Below, one piece after another: positions 7,731 to 17,000 of a stretch of 64,000 nucleotides of DNA. Both the position numbers and the translations under genes were made by a program. The DNA is from an uncultured bacterium (lineage in GTDB: Bacteria; Verrucomicrobiota; Lentisphaeria; Oligosphaerales; Oligosphaeraceae), in the NCBI GenBank assembly GCA_902776645.1, contig CACYQT010000009.1, forward strand, positions 1 through 64,000. The letters are read 5' to 3'. The notes below the pieces were generated by a model, which made no database searches, was not told where the DNA came from, and worked only from the letters and a program-made list of their open reading frames with translations. The stretch's first letter is position 1, and each line of letters starts with the position of its first letter.

Positions 7731-9044
7731 ATGAAGTTCTTCAACACGGAAGGTCTTCCGGATTTCAAGGCGGGCGCCGCCCGCCATTGCATCACGCCGC
7801 CTGTAGGCGTCAGCCTCTACGGCTATTTCCATGACCGAATCGGAACATACGTGAAAGACGATCTGTTCTGCCATGCGATGGTCATTGAAGGCGACGGCGG
7901 GAAAATCGTTTTAATTTCCCTTGATTTGGGCTGCATTCCGCAGCCGCAGGTTTTGCAGGCCAAAAAACTGATCGAAGAAAAGACCAGCATATCTGGTTCC
8001 AATGTACTGATTTGCGCAACCCATACCCATACGGGCCCCGTCATGTCGCCATACAGTTTCCTCAAGTGCGACACGGAATGGCTCGCCGCCCTCCCTGGCA
8101 AAATCGCCGACACCGTAGCAGACGCGAACAGCAAGCTGCAGCCCGTCCTGCTCGTTCCCGCGACAACCATCGGGGAAGATCTCGGCTCCAACCGTCTTGC
8201 ACGGCAAGCCGATGGTTCGGAACGCTTTACACATAGCGGCATCGGCCCGGCCGGCCCCGTTGACAAACAGTTGCACGCCATCCGCGTCTGCAACATGGAC
8301 GGCGAAACCGTCGGCATGCTCGTCAATTTCGCGCAACATGCGGACAACATCGGCGGCGCCACCGCCGATTTCATCTCCGCAGACTGGCCTGGACAGGTCT
8401 GGCGGACCATCTCGCAAGTGTATGGCGACAATGTCGTTACCGTCTTTTTGAACGGTTGCTGCGGCGATTTGAACATGTCGTTCGACCACCCGTCGCGCCG
8501 CACACCGGGCAAACTGCCGCGCAACATCTCCATGGGGCGCGCCGTCGGCGGTCTCGCCATCGCCGCCACGGAACAGGCCGAACCGATGGAGCGCAACCAA
8601 ATCGCGGCCCGTGTCGATTTCCTTGATATTCCGTACTATACGCGCGACGCGGCGCTGGACGCCGAAGTCGAGGCCGAACGCGAAAAATCGAAGGCGACAG
8701 GCAAGCTGTCACCGATCGTCGTCATGCGGGACAACTGGCAGTTTGACGGCAAAATCGCCCACGTTCCCGTGCAAGTCATGCAGTGCGGCGACATCATTTT
8801 CGTCGGTCTGCCCGGTGAAATCTTCACCAGCTGGGGCCTTGAAATCAAACATTGGTCGCCCGCGAAATTCACGGTCGTCGTCGAACTCGCCAACGGCTAT
8901 TTCCAGTACATTCCGACGACCGACCAGGCGCAGCGCGGCGCCTATGGCGCGAAGCCGATCCTTTCCCGCTGCCTGGAGGCCGAAGCCGGCCGCAAGATGG
9001 CCGACCGTGTCCAAGTCATGATGCACGAGATCTTCAAGAAATAA
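7731..9044 (+). CDS. Neutral/alkaline ceramidase N-terminal domain hydrolase
   Basis: Protein of 437 residues matching the N-terminal domain of neutral/alkaline non-lysosomal ceramidases. The metal/amide-hydrolase motifs include CATHTHTGPV (compare SHTHSGPG), NFAQHADNIGG and FLNGCCGDLN, and the usual opening KAGAARHCITPP is present. PVC bacteria carry many such proteins in sugar-catabolic clusters, where lipid amide hydrolysis may not be the real activity. AAAAGGAG lies 6 nt before the ATG at 7731 and decides the start. An upstream in-frame ATG at 7647 would add a signal-peptide-like leader (IRLTAFILCLVSLISLA) but has no ribosome site. Location, cytoplasmic or exported, therefore depends on which start is used. 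Confidence 0.75.
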   Translation: MKFFNTEGLPDFKAGAARHCITPPVGVSLYGYFHDRIGTYVKDDLFCHAMVIEGDGGKIVLISLDLGCIPQPQVLQAKKLIEEKTSISGSNVLICATHTHTGPVMSPYSFLKCDTEWLAALPGKIADTVADANSKLQPVLLVPATTIGEDLGSNRLARQADGSERFTHSGIGPAGPVDKQLHAIRVCNMDGETVGMLVNFAQHADNIGGATADFISADWPGQVWRTISQVYGDNVVTVFLNGCCGDLNMSFDHPSRRTPGKLPRNISMGRAVGGLAIAATEQAEPMERNQIAARVDFLDIPYYTRDAALDAEVEAEREKSKATGKLSPIVVMRDNWQFDGKIAHVPVQVMQCGDIIFVGLPGEIFTSWGLEIKHWSPAKFTVVVELANGYFQYIPTTDQAQRGAYGAKPILSRCLEAEAGRKMADRVQVMMHEIFKK

Positions 9045-9063
9045 ACCGTCCTTTCTGAAACCA

Positions 9064-9101
9064 ACGAGGCGGCAGACGGATCTTCCCGTCTGCCGCCTCG
9101 T
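9064..9101. terminator. Bidirectional terminator between convergent genes
   Basis: ACGAGGCGGCAGACGG (9064-9079), six-base loop, perfect 16-bp complement to 9101, followed by GTTTTC. It separates the ceramidase-like gene from the convergent GH9 gene. Confidence 0.85.
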
Positions 9102-9120
9102 GTTTTCTCAACATTGATTT

Positions 9121-12100
9121 TCAGCGGTCTTTCAACAACAGTCCGAAAGCCGCCATCGTCTCGGCCTGATGAATCACCGTGCCTTCGTCCATGGCGATCG
9201 CCCAATGGCAGTCCACAAACGCATGCATGACGGCGAAGGAATTGTCATGGGGCGGATAAACGGTCGAACCATAATTATATGCCTGCCCGTTTTTGTTCGG
9301 GCCCTGCGCCTGCTGGCCAGGCATGCACATGCCGCTTGGATTATAGCGGCTGTTGTGCAACGGCGCACGAATCGTGCGTTCGCCAAGCCCGACGATCCAG
9401 CTGATATTCAACGGATTGGCGCCCAACGTATTGTCCACCGTTCGAACCATCCATTCAAAATACTCCTTGCGTTTTTCCGGATTCCGCGTCACGCCCCACG
9501 CATGCCAGACGGGAACCAGAAAATGCTCATAGGCGCCCGTGCCCCATGTAATCGGGGCGAAAGAATGCCGAATGAACTTGTAGGCCATTTTCTCCGAGCC
9601 TCTTATGTACATGTCAACTTCTTCTTCGATCGCACGGATGACGGCATCCTTCAATTTGCCTGACGCCATATTGTCCGGAATCATCGAATAGGCGAAAGCG
9701 GCCAATGACAAATCGTAGCTGTGGTCGTCCGTGATCATCTTCGCGGAAGCATCCTTGAGCCATGGCGTGAACTTCTGGAATTCTTCATGGTAGATTTCAT
9801 AAGCCGTCGTATGGTATAGTTGGGCGGCGGCATACGCGCGGCTGGAGATCGCATATTCTCCGAACTTCTTCATGTCCTTCGTGTCCGGCCTGTTGCGGCA
9901 GCCCCAGTCATACGCGCGTCTGGCACGTGCGATGTAATCATCCGCCAAATCTTTCTGTCCAAGGGACTTCAGGATGCGCGCCGCCTGCGCCATCGCGCCG
10001 GCGAAAAGGAACGATCCCTTGCAGTCCTTCGCCCACGCGAAATCACCCTTCGGATCCTGTTCGGCGGACTGGATGAAATTCGGATCGCCGTCCGATTCCG
10101 TCCCATTGAACACGCCGCCGTCGTCATCCTGCAAACCAATCCACACCTTCAACGCCCACAACGCCTCATCGACGATGTCCGGAATGCCGTTGTGGTTCTC
10201 CGGAATATTCAGCTGCCCGTCGCTGAATTTCCGCGGCGCAAGTTCATAGGCGTCCAACAGCGTCTGCGCGACATCGATATGGGAGCGCGGATTGTAGTCG
10301 CCCGCGTCATGATGGCCGCCAGAGGCGGCCAGGCGTTTCGGAATCATCGCCTGCTGGCGGGTGGCCAGAAGGCGGATCTCCTTCTCGTCCAAAACGTTGT
10401 TGTAAATCCGCAGTTCGTCGAAATATCCATTGGCGGCGCCGTTTCCGCCCAACGCCCCGAACATGAACTGCTTCCCCAACGTTCCTTTGTTTTTGAAACT
10501 GTTGATCCGTTCGCCGTCGATGTACAACAAGACCTCCCAATCGCGGCCGCCGCGATTATCCGCGGTAGTCAATGGTGAAACGACAATCCCCCAATGCCGC
10601 CAGACGTTGTCCCCCACTCGCTTATAAGTGGTCTTGCCGTTGTTCATGATCAGATTCGGAACGCCCCAGAAGCATTTCAGCTGAAGCCCAGCGTTCCGTT
10701 CCCCTAAAAGCGACAGGATGACGCCGTCGATCCTGTTTCCAGATACACGGTCGTCCTTCCGATACCAGAAGCTGAACGTAAGTCCTTTGTTTCCATCATA
10801 ATCGAGCTGTCCAGTAAAGCCGTTGTCCCAACCGCCGAGCGTCGTGTAGACCTTGTCGTTTTCGCCTCCTGTCACATCGCCGTCGACTGCGTATTTCGCC
10901 TCGCCGCGCGGCGTGAGTGCCATGCCGCCGTCGATGGCGTTTGTAGCATCGCCTTCAAACGGAAAATATGCGATCAAAGACGGTGAACGTTTAATTTTTG
11001 CTGCGTCCGGATTGCGTCCATGCGGATTTTTGACCATCACTTGATGCTTTGGATCAATGAATTCCCCCGAATTGATCCGCTGCTGCGTCGTTTCGATGAC
11101 GCCGTCCATATGACATGCGATGCGCCGCCACGGCGTGTACGGCGGACCCAGTTCGATGCCGCAACGCTGCTGGAAAAGGCCATGCGACGCCATCCGGAAC
11201 GCGGATTGATAAACATCGTCGTCAATCGTGAATTCCACGCTCCGCCCGACGCCGTCCACGGAGACAAAATACCGTCCAGGCTTCTTGAAGTCGTTGAAAT
11301 CCAGATAATAGACATTTTCAGCGGAGTGATTCACCTTGCCGTCCATTTCCATGCCGTTATGGCCGAGAACCGCTGTCCCGTGATATGCCTCTTCGCCGTT
11401 TTCAGCATTGACGAGACAAAACGCCGGCGGCTTTTCAAAGGCCAGCGCGAACGGCGCAAGCGTGGTTTTCCCATCCGTCTGGCCATGTTTTCCGAGAGCC
11501 GCATTGAAGAATTCATCCGCGTCGATGGCCACTCCTTTGTTTTCATCGCCCGCGCCGACGGCGTTTTTGTCCGGAAACGAACCAAGCCAACGGCCAAGAT
11601 AGGCGCGTTTCAGCGGCACATCCGCCAGATAACCGACTTGGTTCACCTTGATGGAATCGCTGAACGTACGACGTGAATCAAATGTAAAGCCTGTCTCATT
11701 CGCGCCGGAACAGACTTTCGGAGAGACACTTACCCTCACCTTCGCACCTTCCGCCAGCGGCCTGTCCAGTTGCAGGAAAATCTCATGCGTCATGATGGCC
11801 GGAAACGGCCATCCCGCCGGCAGATAAGCGTCGATCTTGCTCCGCCGCCCGAATTTCAGAATCTTGACAGGCCTCCCGTCCAACATGACGCCATAATTTT
11901 TCAGGACATTTCCCGCCTCGGGAGAAAACGCCGCGCCGAATTCCAGACGGATGATGCCGTTGCCGACAGGGCCTGCTCCGCGCAGGCCCATCACCGTCAA
12001 GGCCTGCCTATCTTCCGTTACGTCAAGTGGTTGGACAAACTGGCCGACATGGAATGTCAGCGTCGCCGCCGTGCAGGCCGACGACACCATCAACGCGTCG

Positions 12101-12519
12101 TCCCCATAACAGACCACGGAATACGTCTTGCCGTCCTCCATCGCCTTTGGCAATTGCAGTTCAACAAGATAGCGGTTGAAAACCTGCGCGCCGCCCTTCC
12201 CGCCGGAAGGCGACGTCAGCTCTTTCTCCTGCTTCTTGTTCAGCTGGACGGCCTTCAACGGCATGACAAAATTTTTGTAGGCGTAAAACGGATCATCCTC
12301 GCTGACAATGCGATAGGACTTCCGCGCCTCCAGAACACCGCTGTTGCAGGCATGACCGATTGTCAGGCGGATCCGCTGCGGATCAATAGCCTCCGCACGG
12401 CGCACGCCATAGACCCGCCAGACCATGGGCTTCCGATCCGTCATGGAGACGATTCGCGGATCGGACTCCAAGGCGATCGCACATAGGCACAGCAGACACA
12501 GCAGCAGCGACAGTCTCAT
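9121..12519 (-). CDS. Secreted GH9 (cellulase-type) hydrolase with inserted LamG domain
   Basis: Exported protein of 1132 residues. Order: signal peptide (1-18, MRLSLLLCLLCLCAIALES); an unassigned N-terminal region with a beta-rich repeat (to about 285); a CelD_N-type Ig domain (about 288-432, SIKVNQVGYLADVPLKRAYL); the first GH9 helices (HGLFQQRCGIELGPP, 446-460); a LamG/concanavalin-like domain (about 512-724, LIAYFPFEGDATNAI to YFDELRIYNN); and the remaining GH9 catalytic core with GGHHDAGDY (catalytic Asp pair D738/D741), LNIPENHNGIPDIVDEALWAL and C-terminal AMDEGTVIHQAETM, which supplies the likely acid Glu (E1112 or E1120). GH9 enzymes hydrolyse beta-1,4-glucans, and relatives act on exo-glucosamine-type ends. 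The LamG domain splits the catalytic domain. The gene is transcribed alone toward the shared terminator. Confidence 0.8.
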   Translation of the reverse strand: MRLSLLLCLLCLCAIALESDPRIVSMTDRKPMVWRVYGVRRAEAIDPQRIRLTIGHACNSGVLEARKSYRIVSEDDPFYAYKNFVMPLKAVQLNKKQEKELTSPSGGKGGAQVFNRYLVELQLPKAMEDGKTYSVVCYGDDALMVSSACTAATLTFHVGQFVQPLDVTEDRQALTVMGLRGAGPVGNGIIRLEFGAAFSPEAGNVLKNYGVMLDGRPVKILKFGRRSKIDAYLPAGWPFPAIMTHEIFLQLDRPLAEGAKVRVSVSPKVCSGANETGFTFDSRRTFSDSIKVNQVGYLADVPLKRAYLGRWLGSFPDKNAVGAGDENKGVAIDADEFFNAALGKHGQTDGKTTLAPFALAFEKPPAFCLVNAENGEEAYHGTAVLGHNGMEMDGKVNHSAENVYYLDFNDFKKPGRYFVSVDGVGRSVEFTIDDDVYQSAFRMASHGLFQQRCGIELGPPYTPWRRIACHMDGVIETTQQRINSGEFIDPKHQVMVKNPHGRNPDAAKIKRSPSLIAYFPFEGDATNAIDGGMALTPRGEAKYAVDGDVTGGENDKVYTTLGGWDNGFTGQLDYDGNKGLTFSFWYRKDDRVSGNRIDGVILSLLGERNAGLQLKCFWGVPNLIMNNGKTTYKRVGDNVWRHWGIVVSPLTTADNRGGRDWEVLLYIDGERINSFKNKGTLGKQFMFGALGGNGAANGYFDELRIYNNVLDEKEIRLLATRQQAMIPKRLAASGGHHDAGDYNPRSHIDVAQTLLDAYELAPRKFSDGQLNIPENHNGIPDIVDEALWALKVWIGLQDDDGGVFNGTESDGDPNFIQSAEQDPKGDFAWAKDCKGSFLFAGAMAQAARILKSLGQKDLADDYIARARRAYDWGCRNRPDTKDMKKFGEYAISSRAYAAAQLYHTTAYEIYHEEFQKFTPWLKDASAKMITDDHSYDLSLAAFAYSMIPDNMASGKLKDAVIRAIEEEVDMYIRGSEKMAYKFIRHSFAPITWGTGAYEHFLVPVWHAWGVTRNPEKRKEYFEWMVRTVDNTLGANPLNISWIVGLGERTIRAPLHNSRYNPSGMCMPGQQAQGPNKNGQAYNYGSTVYPPHDNSFAVMHAFVDCHWAIAMDEGTVIHQAETMAAFGLLLKDR

Positions 12520-12637
12520 AAAAGATCATCCTTTTTTGATTTGACATTGGGAAATAAAAACATAGTCACGGAATTCAACACTTCAACTTTTGCAACCGCC
12601 GTTTCCGAACTGTGTGTTTCTTATGAGTATTTTCAAT

Positions 12638-12769
12638 ACAAGAGGTAGCAAGGGCGTCACCGCCCTTGACAAGGCCAGTACACAAGAGGTAGCAAGGGCG
12701 TCACCGCCCTTGGCAAGGCCAATGCACAAGAGGTAGCAAGGGCGTCACCGCCCTTGACAAAGTCGAGAC
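12638..12769. repeat. Three tandem 44-bp units with GGTAGC-headed hairpin
   Basis: Units start at 12638, 12682 and 12726 and are nearly identical. Each contains GAGGTAGC followed by an 8-bp hairpin CAAGGGCG-TCAC-CGCCCTTG. The array lies upstream of both the GH9 gene (minus) and the EamA gene (plus), so it is not at a 3' end, unlike a terminator. It is related in sequence to the repeats at 51891-51993 and 59230-59255. Confidence 0.8.
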
Positions 12770-13026
12770 GGTCTTGCTATCTGGAATTACGCAATTGCCT
12801 ATTATATTATAGTAAAAGATGCACGAATGTCCAGCCGCAGGAGAATGGATTTGTATGAATTGGAGAGCTTTTGCACAAGTCTACAGGTAATTTTTGCTAA
12901 AAATGGCAAAAATCTTCAATCAAGGGACTTAGCCTCTTATGGGATATTCGGCATGGCTTATTATATTATATTCATGTCATTGTTGCCACCCGCGGCAGCT
13001 TTTTTTTCCAACATCATCGTCCCGTT
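12770..13026. other. AT-rich non-coding stretch before the EamA gene
   Basis: No convincing gene is seen. The 10-mer ATTATATTAT occurs twice, at 12801-12810 and 12960-12969; the second is placed about 57 bp before the EamA start and could be part of a promoter. A short frame from 12827 overlaps the EamA gene in another frame and is not credible as a gene. Confidence 0.4.
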
Positions 13027-13935
13027 ATGTCTGAATCATCCACCACCAAAGGAATTTTGCTTGCTGTTTTGTCATGCCTCCTATGGGGCAGCGTCTTCAT
13101 ATTCGCGCGATTTCTGCTTGGAAGCCCGTCGAAAATCGACCCATATTCGCTTGTGTTCTTCCGTTTCTCCACGGCTTCCGTCATGCTTTTGCTGTACGCG
13201 CGCTACAAAAAGCAGCCGCTTCTGCCGAGCTCATGGAAACAATTCTACGGCATGATCAAGACGGGAATCTTCCTCTACTGGCTCATGTCCATGCTGTTCT
13301 TCATCGGGCAGCGGAACGTCACGGCCATGACCGCCTCCCTCTTCATCGAATCCGGCCCGGCCATCATTCTCATCATTTGGAAAATCATCTCGCGCCAGAA
13401 GACGACAAAGATTGAAATCATCGCATGCGTCATTGGATTCATCGGCAGCATGCTTGTCCTCAACATCATCTCCCCCAACGGCTTGCATCTGACAGGCAAT
13501 CCATGGGGCATCCTTTGTGTCTTTCTATCGGCCGTCAGCTGGGTCATCGGCGGTTATCATGGGAAAGACCTCATGCGCGGCGGATCACGCATCACCGCCG
13601 TCGCATGGTGCATGCTGATCTGCGCCCTGCTGGACCTGCCGGTTCTCGCCGTCATGCACAAGTCATTGATCTTCCCGACGGCACCATCCACGTGGGCCGC
13701 GATTCTCGGCATGGCCATTTTCCCGACCTCCATCGCCTTCGTGGCATGGGGGGAGGCCATGGCGCGGCTTCCGTTGTGGCAGCTGAATCTCACCCAAAAC
13801 TTAACGCCCGTCTTCACGCTCGTCGGCTCCTATTTCATTCTCCATGAACCGCTGACGGCATGGAATGTACTCGGCATCGCCATCGTCCTCGGAGGACTTT
13901 CCGCCGCCGCGCTGAAATCAAAAAAGACAAGCTGA
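13027..13935 (+). CDS. DMT superfamily EamA-type transporter
   Basis: Inner-membrane protein of 302 residues with about ten hydrophobic segments arranged as two EamA repeats. The first begins GILLAVLSCLLWGSVFIFARF and contains FFIGQRNVTAMTASLFIESGPAIILIIW. The second contains LCVFLSAVSWVIGGYHGKDL and ends LNLTQNLTPVFTLVGSYFILHEPLTAWNVLGIAIVLGG, the usual C-terminal pattern. Such proteins export or import metabolites and amino acids; the substrate is unknown. No Shine-Dalgarno precedes the ATG, but the N-terminus fits the family. Confidence 0.85.
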   Translation: MSESSTTKGILLAVLSCLLWGSVFIFARFLLGSPSKIDPYSLVFFRFSTASVMLLLYARYKKQPLLPSSWKQFYGMIKTGIFLYWLMSMLFFIGQRNVTAMTASLFIESGPAIILIIWKIISRQKTTKIEIIACVIGFIGSMLVLNIISPNGLHLTGNPWGILCVFLSAVSWVIGGYHGKDLMRGGSRITAVAWCMLICALLDLPVLAVMHKSLIFPTAPSTWAAILGMAIFPTSIAFVAWGEAMARLPLWQLNLTQNLTPVFTLVGSYFILHEPLTAWNVLGIAIVLGGLSAAALKSKKTS

Positions 13936-14005
13936 CTTTTTCCATATACATTATATATTATAAAAAAATCATTATTCATAAACAACACATCACAAAGGAC
14001 CTTTC

Positions 14006-17000
14006 ATGAAACGACATTTTGCCAGTCTCCTGATTCTCATCCTTTCCGCCGCCCTCTTCGCGGCGGACGAACATGCCATGCTCGATCTTGCCAAAGTCCA
14101 GGAAATCGCCAAAGGCGCGACGCGCGAAAAGTTCCCGGACGCGGAAGACGTCATGATCGACGACATCATCTCCATCACCTACCAGAAGGACGGTTCCTCC
14201 GTAACATGGGATGACACATGCGTCAAGATCCTCACGGACAAGGGCGTACGCAACAACCGGACCCTCGGCGCGGGCTACAACATCAGCTACGCCAAGGCGT
14301 TTTTCACCACCGTCGAAATCATCAAGCCGAACGGGCAGATCATTCCAATCGATATCGAAAGCAACTCGAAGGAAATGGTCAGCTCCGGCCAGATGGACTC
14401 CAACATCTACAATCCCAACAGCAAGACGCTCCGCGTCGGCGTGCCAGGCCTTGAAGTCGGCGACATCCTCCACTACATCAAATGCACGCAGGTCTACAAC
14501 TCCCGCATGCCCGGCCTCTTCTGCCATACGGAATTGTTCGAGTACTCCAGCCCCATGATGAACTACACCGTCAAAATCGACGGACCGGCAGACCATCCGC
14601 TGCGCAGCATCGCCCTAAAGGACGAAATCCCCGGCACGGTCACGCATGAGAAGAAGGAAGAGAACGGCCGCATTCTCTACAAATGGACGGTGAAGGATGT
14701 TCCGCGCATGTTCTCCGAGCCGAACATGCCGTCGCTTTCGCGCGTCGTGCAGCGCCTTGGCGTCAGCACCGCCGCCAGCTGGAAGGAAGTCTCCCAGTGG
14801 TTCTGGAAAATCAACGCGCAGCATTTCATCGACGCTCCTGAAATCATCGCGAAAGTCAAGGAGCTCTGCAAAGACGCGAAAAACGAAGACCAGAAGATCC
14901 AGGCCATCTTCAAGTTCGTCTCGCAGGAAATCCGCTACATGGGCATCACGCTTGAAAAGGACGCCCCCGGCTACGAGCCGCACGACATCACCCTCACGTT
15001 CAACAACCGCCACGGCGTCTGCCGCGACAAGGCCGGCCTCCTCGTCGCCATGCTCCGCATGGCCGACATCGACGCATATCCCGTGCTCATCGACACCGGG
15101 CCGCTGAAGGACGCGGAATATCCGCTCCCCTACTTCAACCACGCCATCACCGCCGTGCGGCGCAAGAGCGGCGAATACATCTTCATGGATTCCACCAACG
15201 AAACCACGAAAGAGCTCTTCCCCGCCTATCTCTGCCACCGCAGCATCATCATCGGCACGCCTGAAGGCGAAGACCTCCGCATCTCCCCCATCACGCCCGC
15301 CGAAAAGAACATGATGGAAATCACCACCAATCTCTACATCGACGACAAAGGCGACCTCACCGGCGAAAGCTTCTTCAAGTTCAACGGCTACAACGACAAC
15401 AGCTACCGCGCCACCATGGCGCGACGCACGCCTGAAAAACAACGCGAATTCTTCGAGAGCATCGTCAAGAACATCGCCCCGGGCACACGGCTCATCGACA
15501 TGGAGCTCAAGCCCGCCGACGTCAGCGACACGAGCGTCCCGCTTTCGCTCCGCCTCACCTTTGCCGCCGATTCCATCATGATCGACAACGGCAAGGTCTC
15601 CATGCTCAAGATTCCGAGTTTCTTCTCATCCGTCGGCTCCGCCAACAGCATGCTCGGCAGCACGACGTTGGAAAAACGCAAGTACCCCATGATGGTCAGA
15701 GTCGCCTGCGGCATCCATGAAACCATCAACGCCACGTTCGATCCTGTCTGGGGCGGCCTCGCCTATCTTCCCTCCTATCCGAAAGTCGATTGCGACACGA
15801 TGCTGAAGACCTGCAAAGTCTCGTTCAAGAACGACACGCTCACGCAGGAAAGCACCTACGCCATCAAGACCGTCGAATTCTCGCCGGAGCAGTATCTGGA
15901 ATTGAAGAAGAACCGCCGCCGTTTCGGCGGAATCGGCAAAATGCCGATTTTCGACCGCTCCATCCCGCGCAAGAAGCCCGTCATCAAAAAAGAGCCGACC
16001 GTGAAGAAGGTCTCCGACCAGCCGGAATCGGATTTCGAACTGCTTGACTCGCAGGATGTCTATACGTTCACCGATCCCTACCATTGGCATACGAAAACAA
16101 CGGTCCGCCGCAAGATCCTCACCTACAAGGGAAAGAAGGATTTCTCCGAACTGAAGCTCAACTACGCCCCCGCGCGCGAATCCGTCAAGCTCAACTACGC
16201 CCGCGTCATCAACGGCGACAAAGTCCAGAACATCAGCGAACAGGAGCAGAACATCATGGACGCCTCATGGGTCGCCGGCGCCCCGAAATACGATCCCACG
16301 AAGATTCTCGTCTGCAGCCTGCCGGGCGTCGAAATCGGCAGTATCATCGAATATGAATACGAGTATGACGCCACGGGCACGTGGCCTTTCCAAGGCTCGT
16401 TCATCTTCCAGGACTACGCGCATGTCGCCCACAACAAACTGGTCATCAACGTTCCGGAAAATCTTCCTCTCTACGCTAAATTCCATTCCGGCGGCTGGCT
16501 GGTGAAGACGAAAGGGTTCGAGAATATCTTCAAATCCACTTCGGAGACAAAGAACGGCATCCGGAAGCTGACATGGGAAGCCTATGACCTTCCGGCAATC
16601 GCGCGTGAAAACGACCTGCCGTCGTTCTCCATGTTCACCCCCTGCGTCGAAATCGGTTTCGGCGACTGGAAACGACATGCCGACGAAGTCTTCTCGCAGA
16701 TGAAACGACACACGCTGCCGGGCGAGAAAGTCCGCGAACTCGCCGAAGAACTCCGCCAAAAGGACGATGTTGCGACCATCCGCGCCGTCCGAGACAAAGT
16801 CATGAAGAGCATCCGCATCGCGGGCCCGTATTTCAACTACCTCTCCTACAGCAACATGAGCAATGCGGAAGCCACCCTCCGCGACGGCTACGGCAATCCC
16901 TGCGACCGCGGCATTCTCATGTTCTCCATCCTCTCCTATCTCGGCTTCAAGCCTGAATTCGCCCTCGCGAATCCGACCGTCTTTGACAAGGCGATCGATC

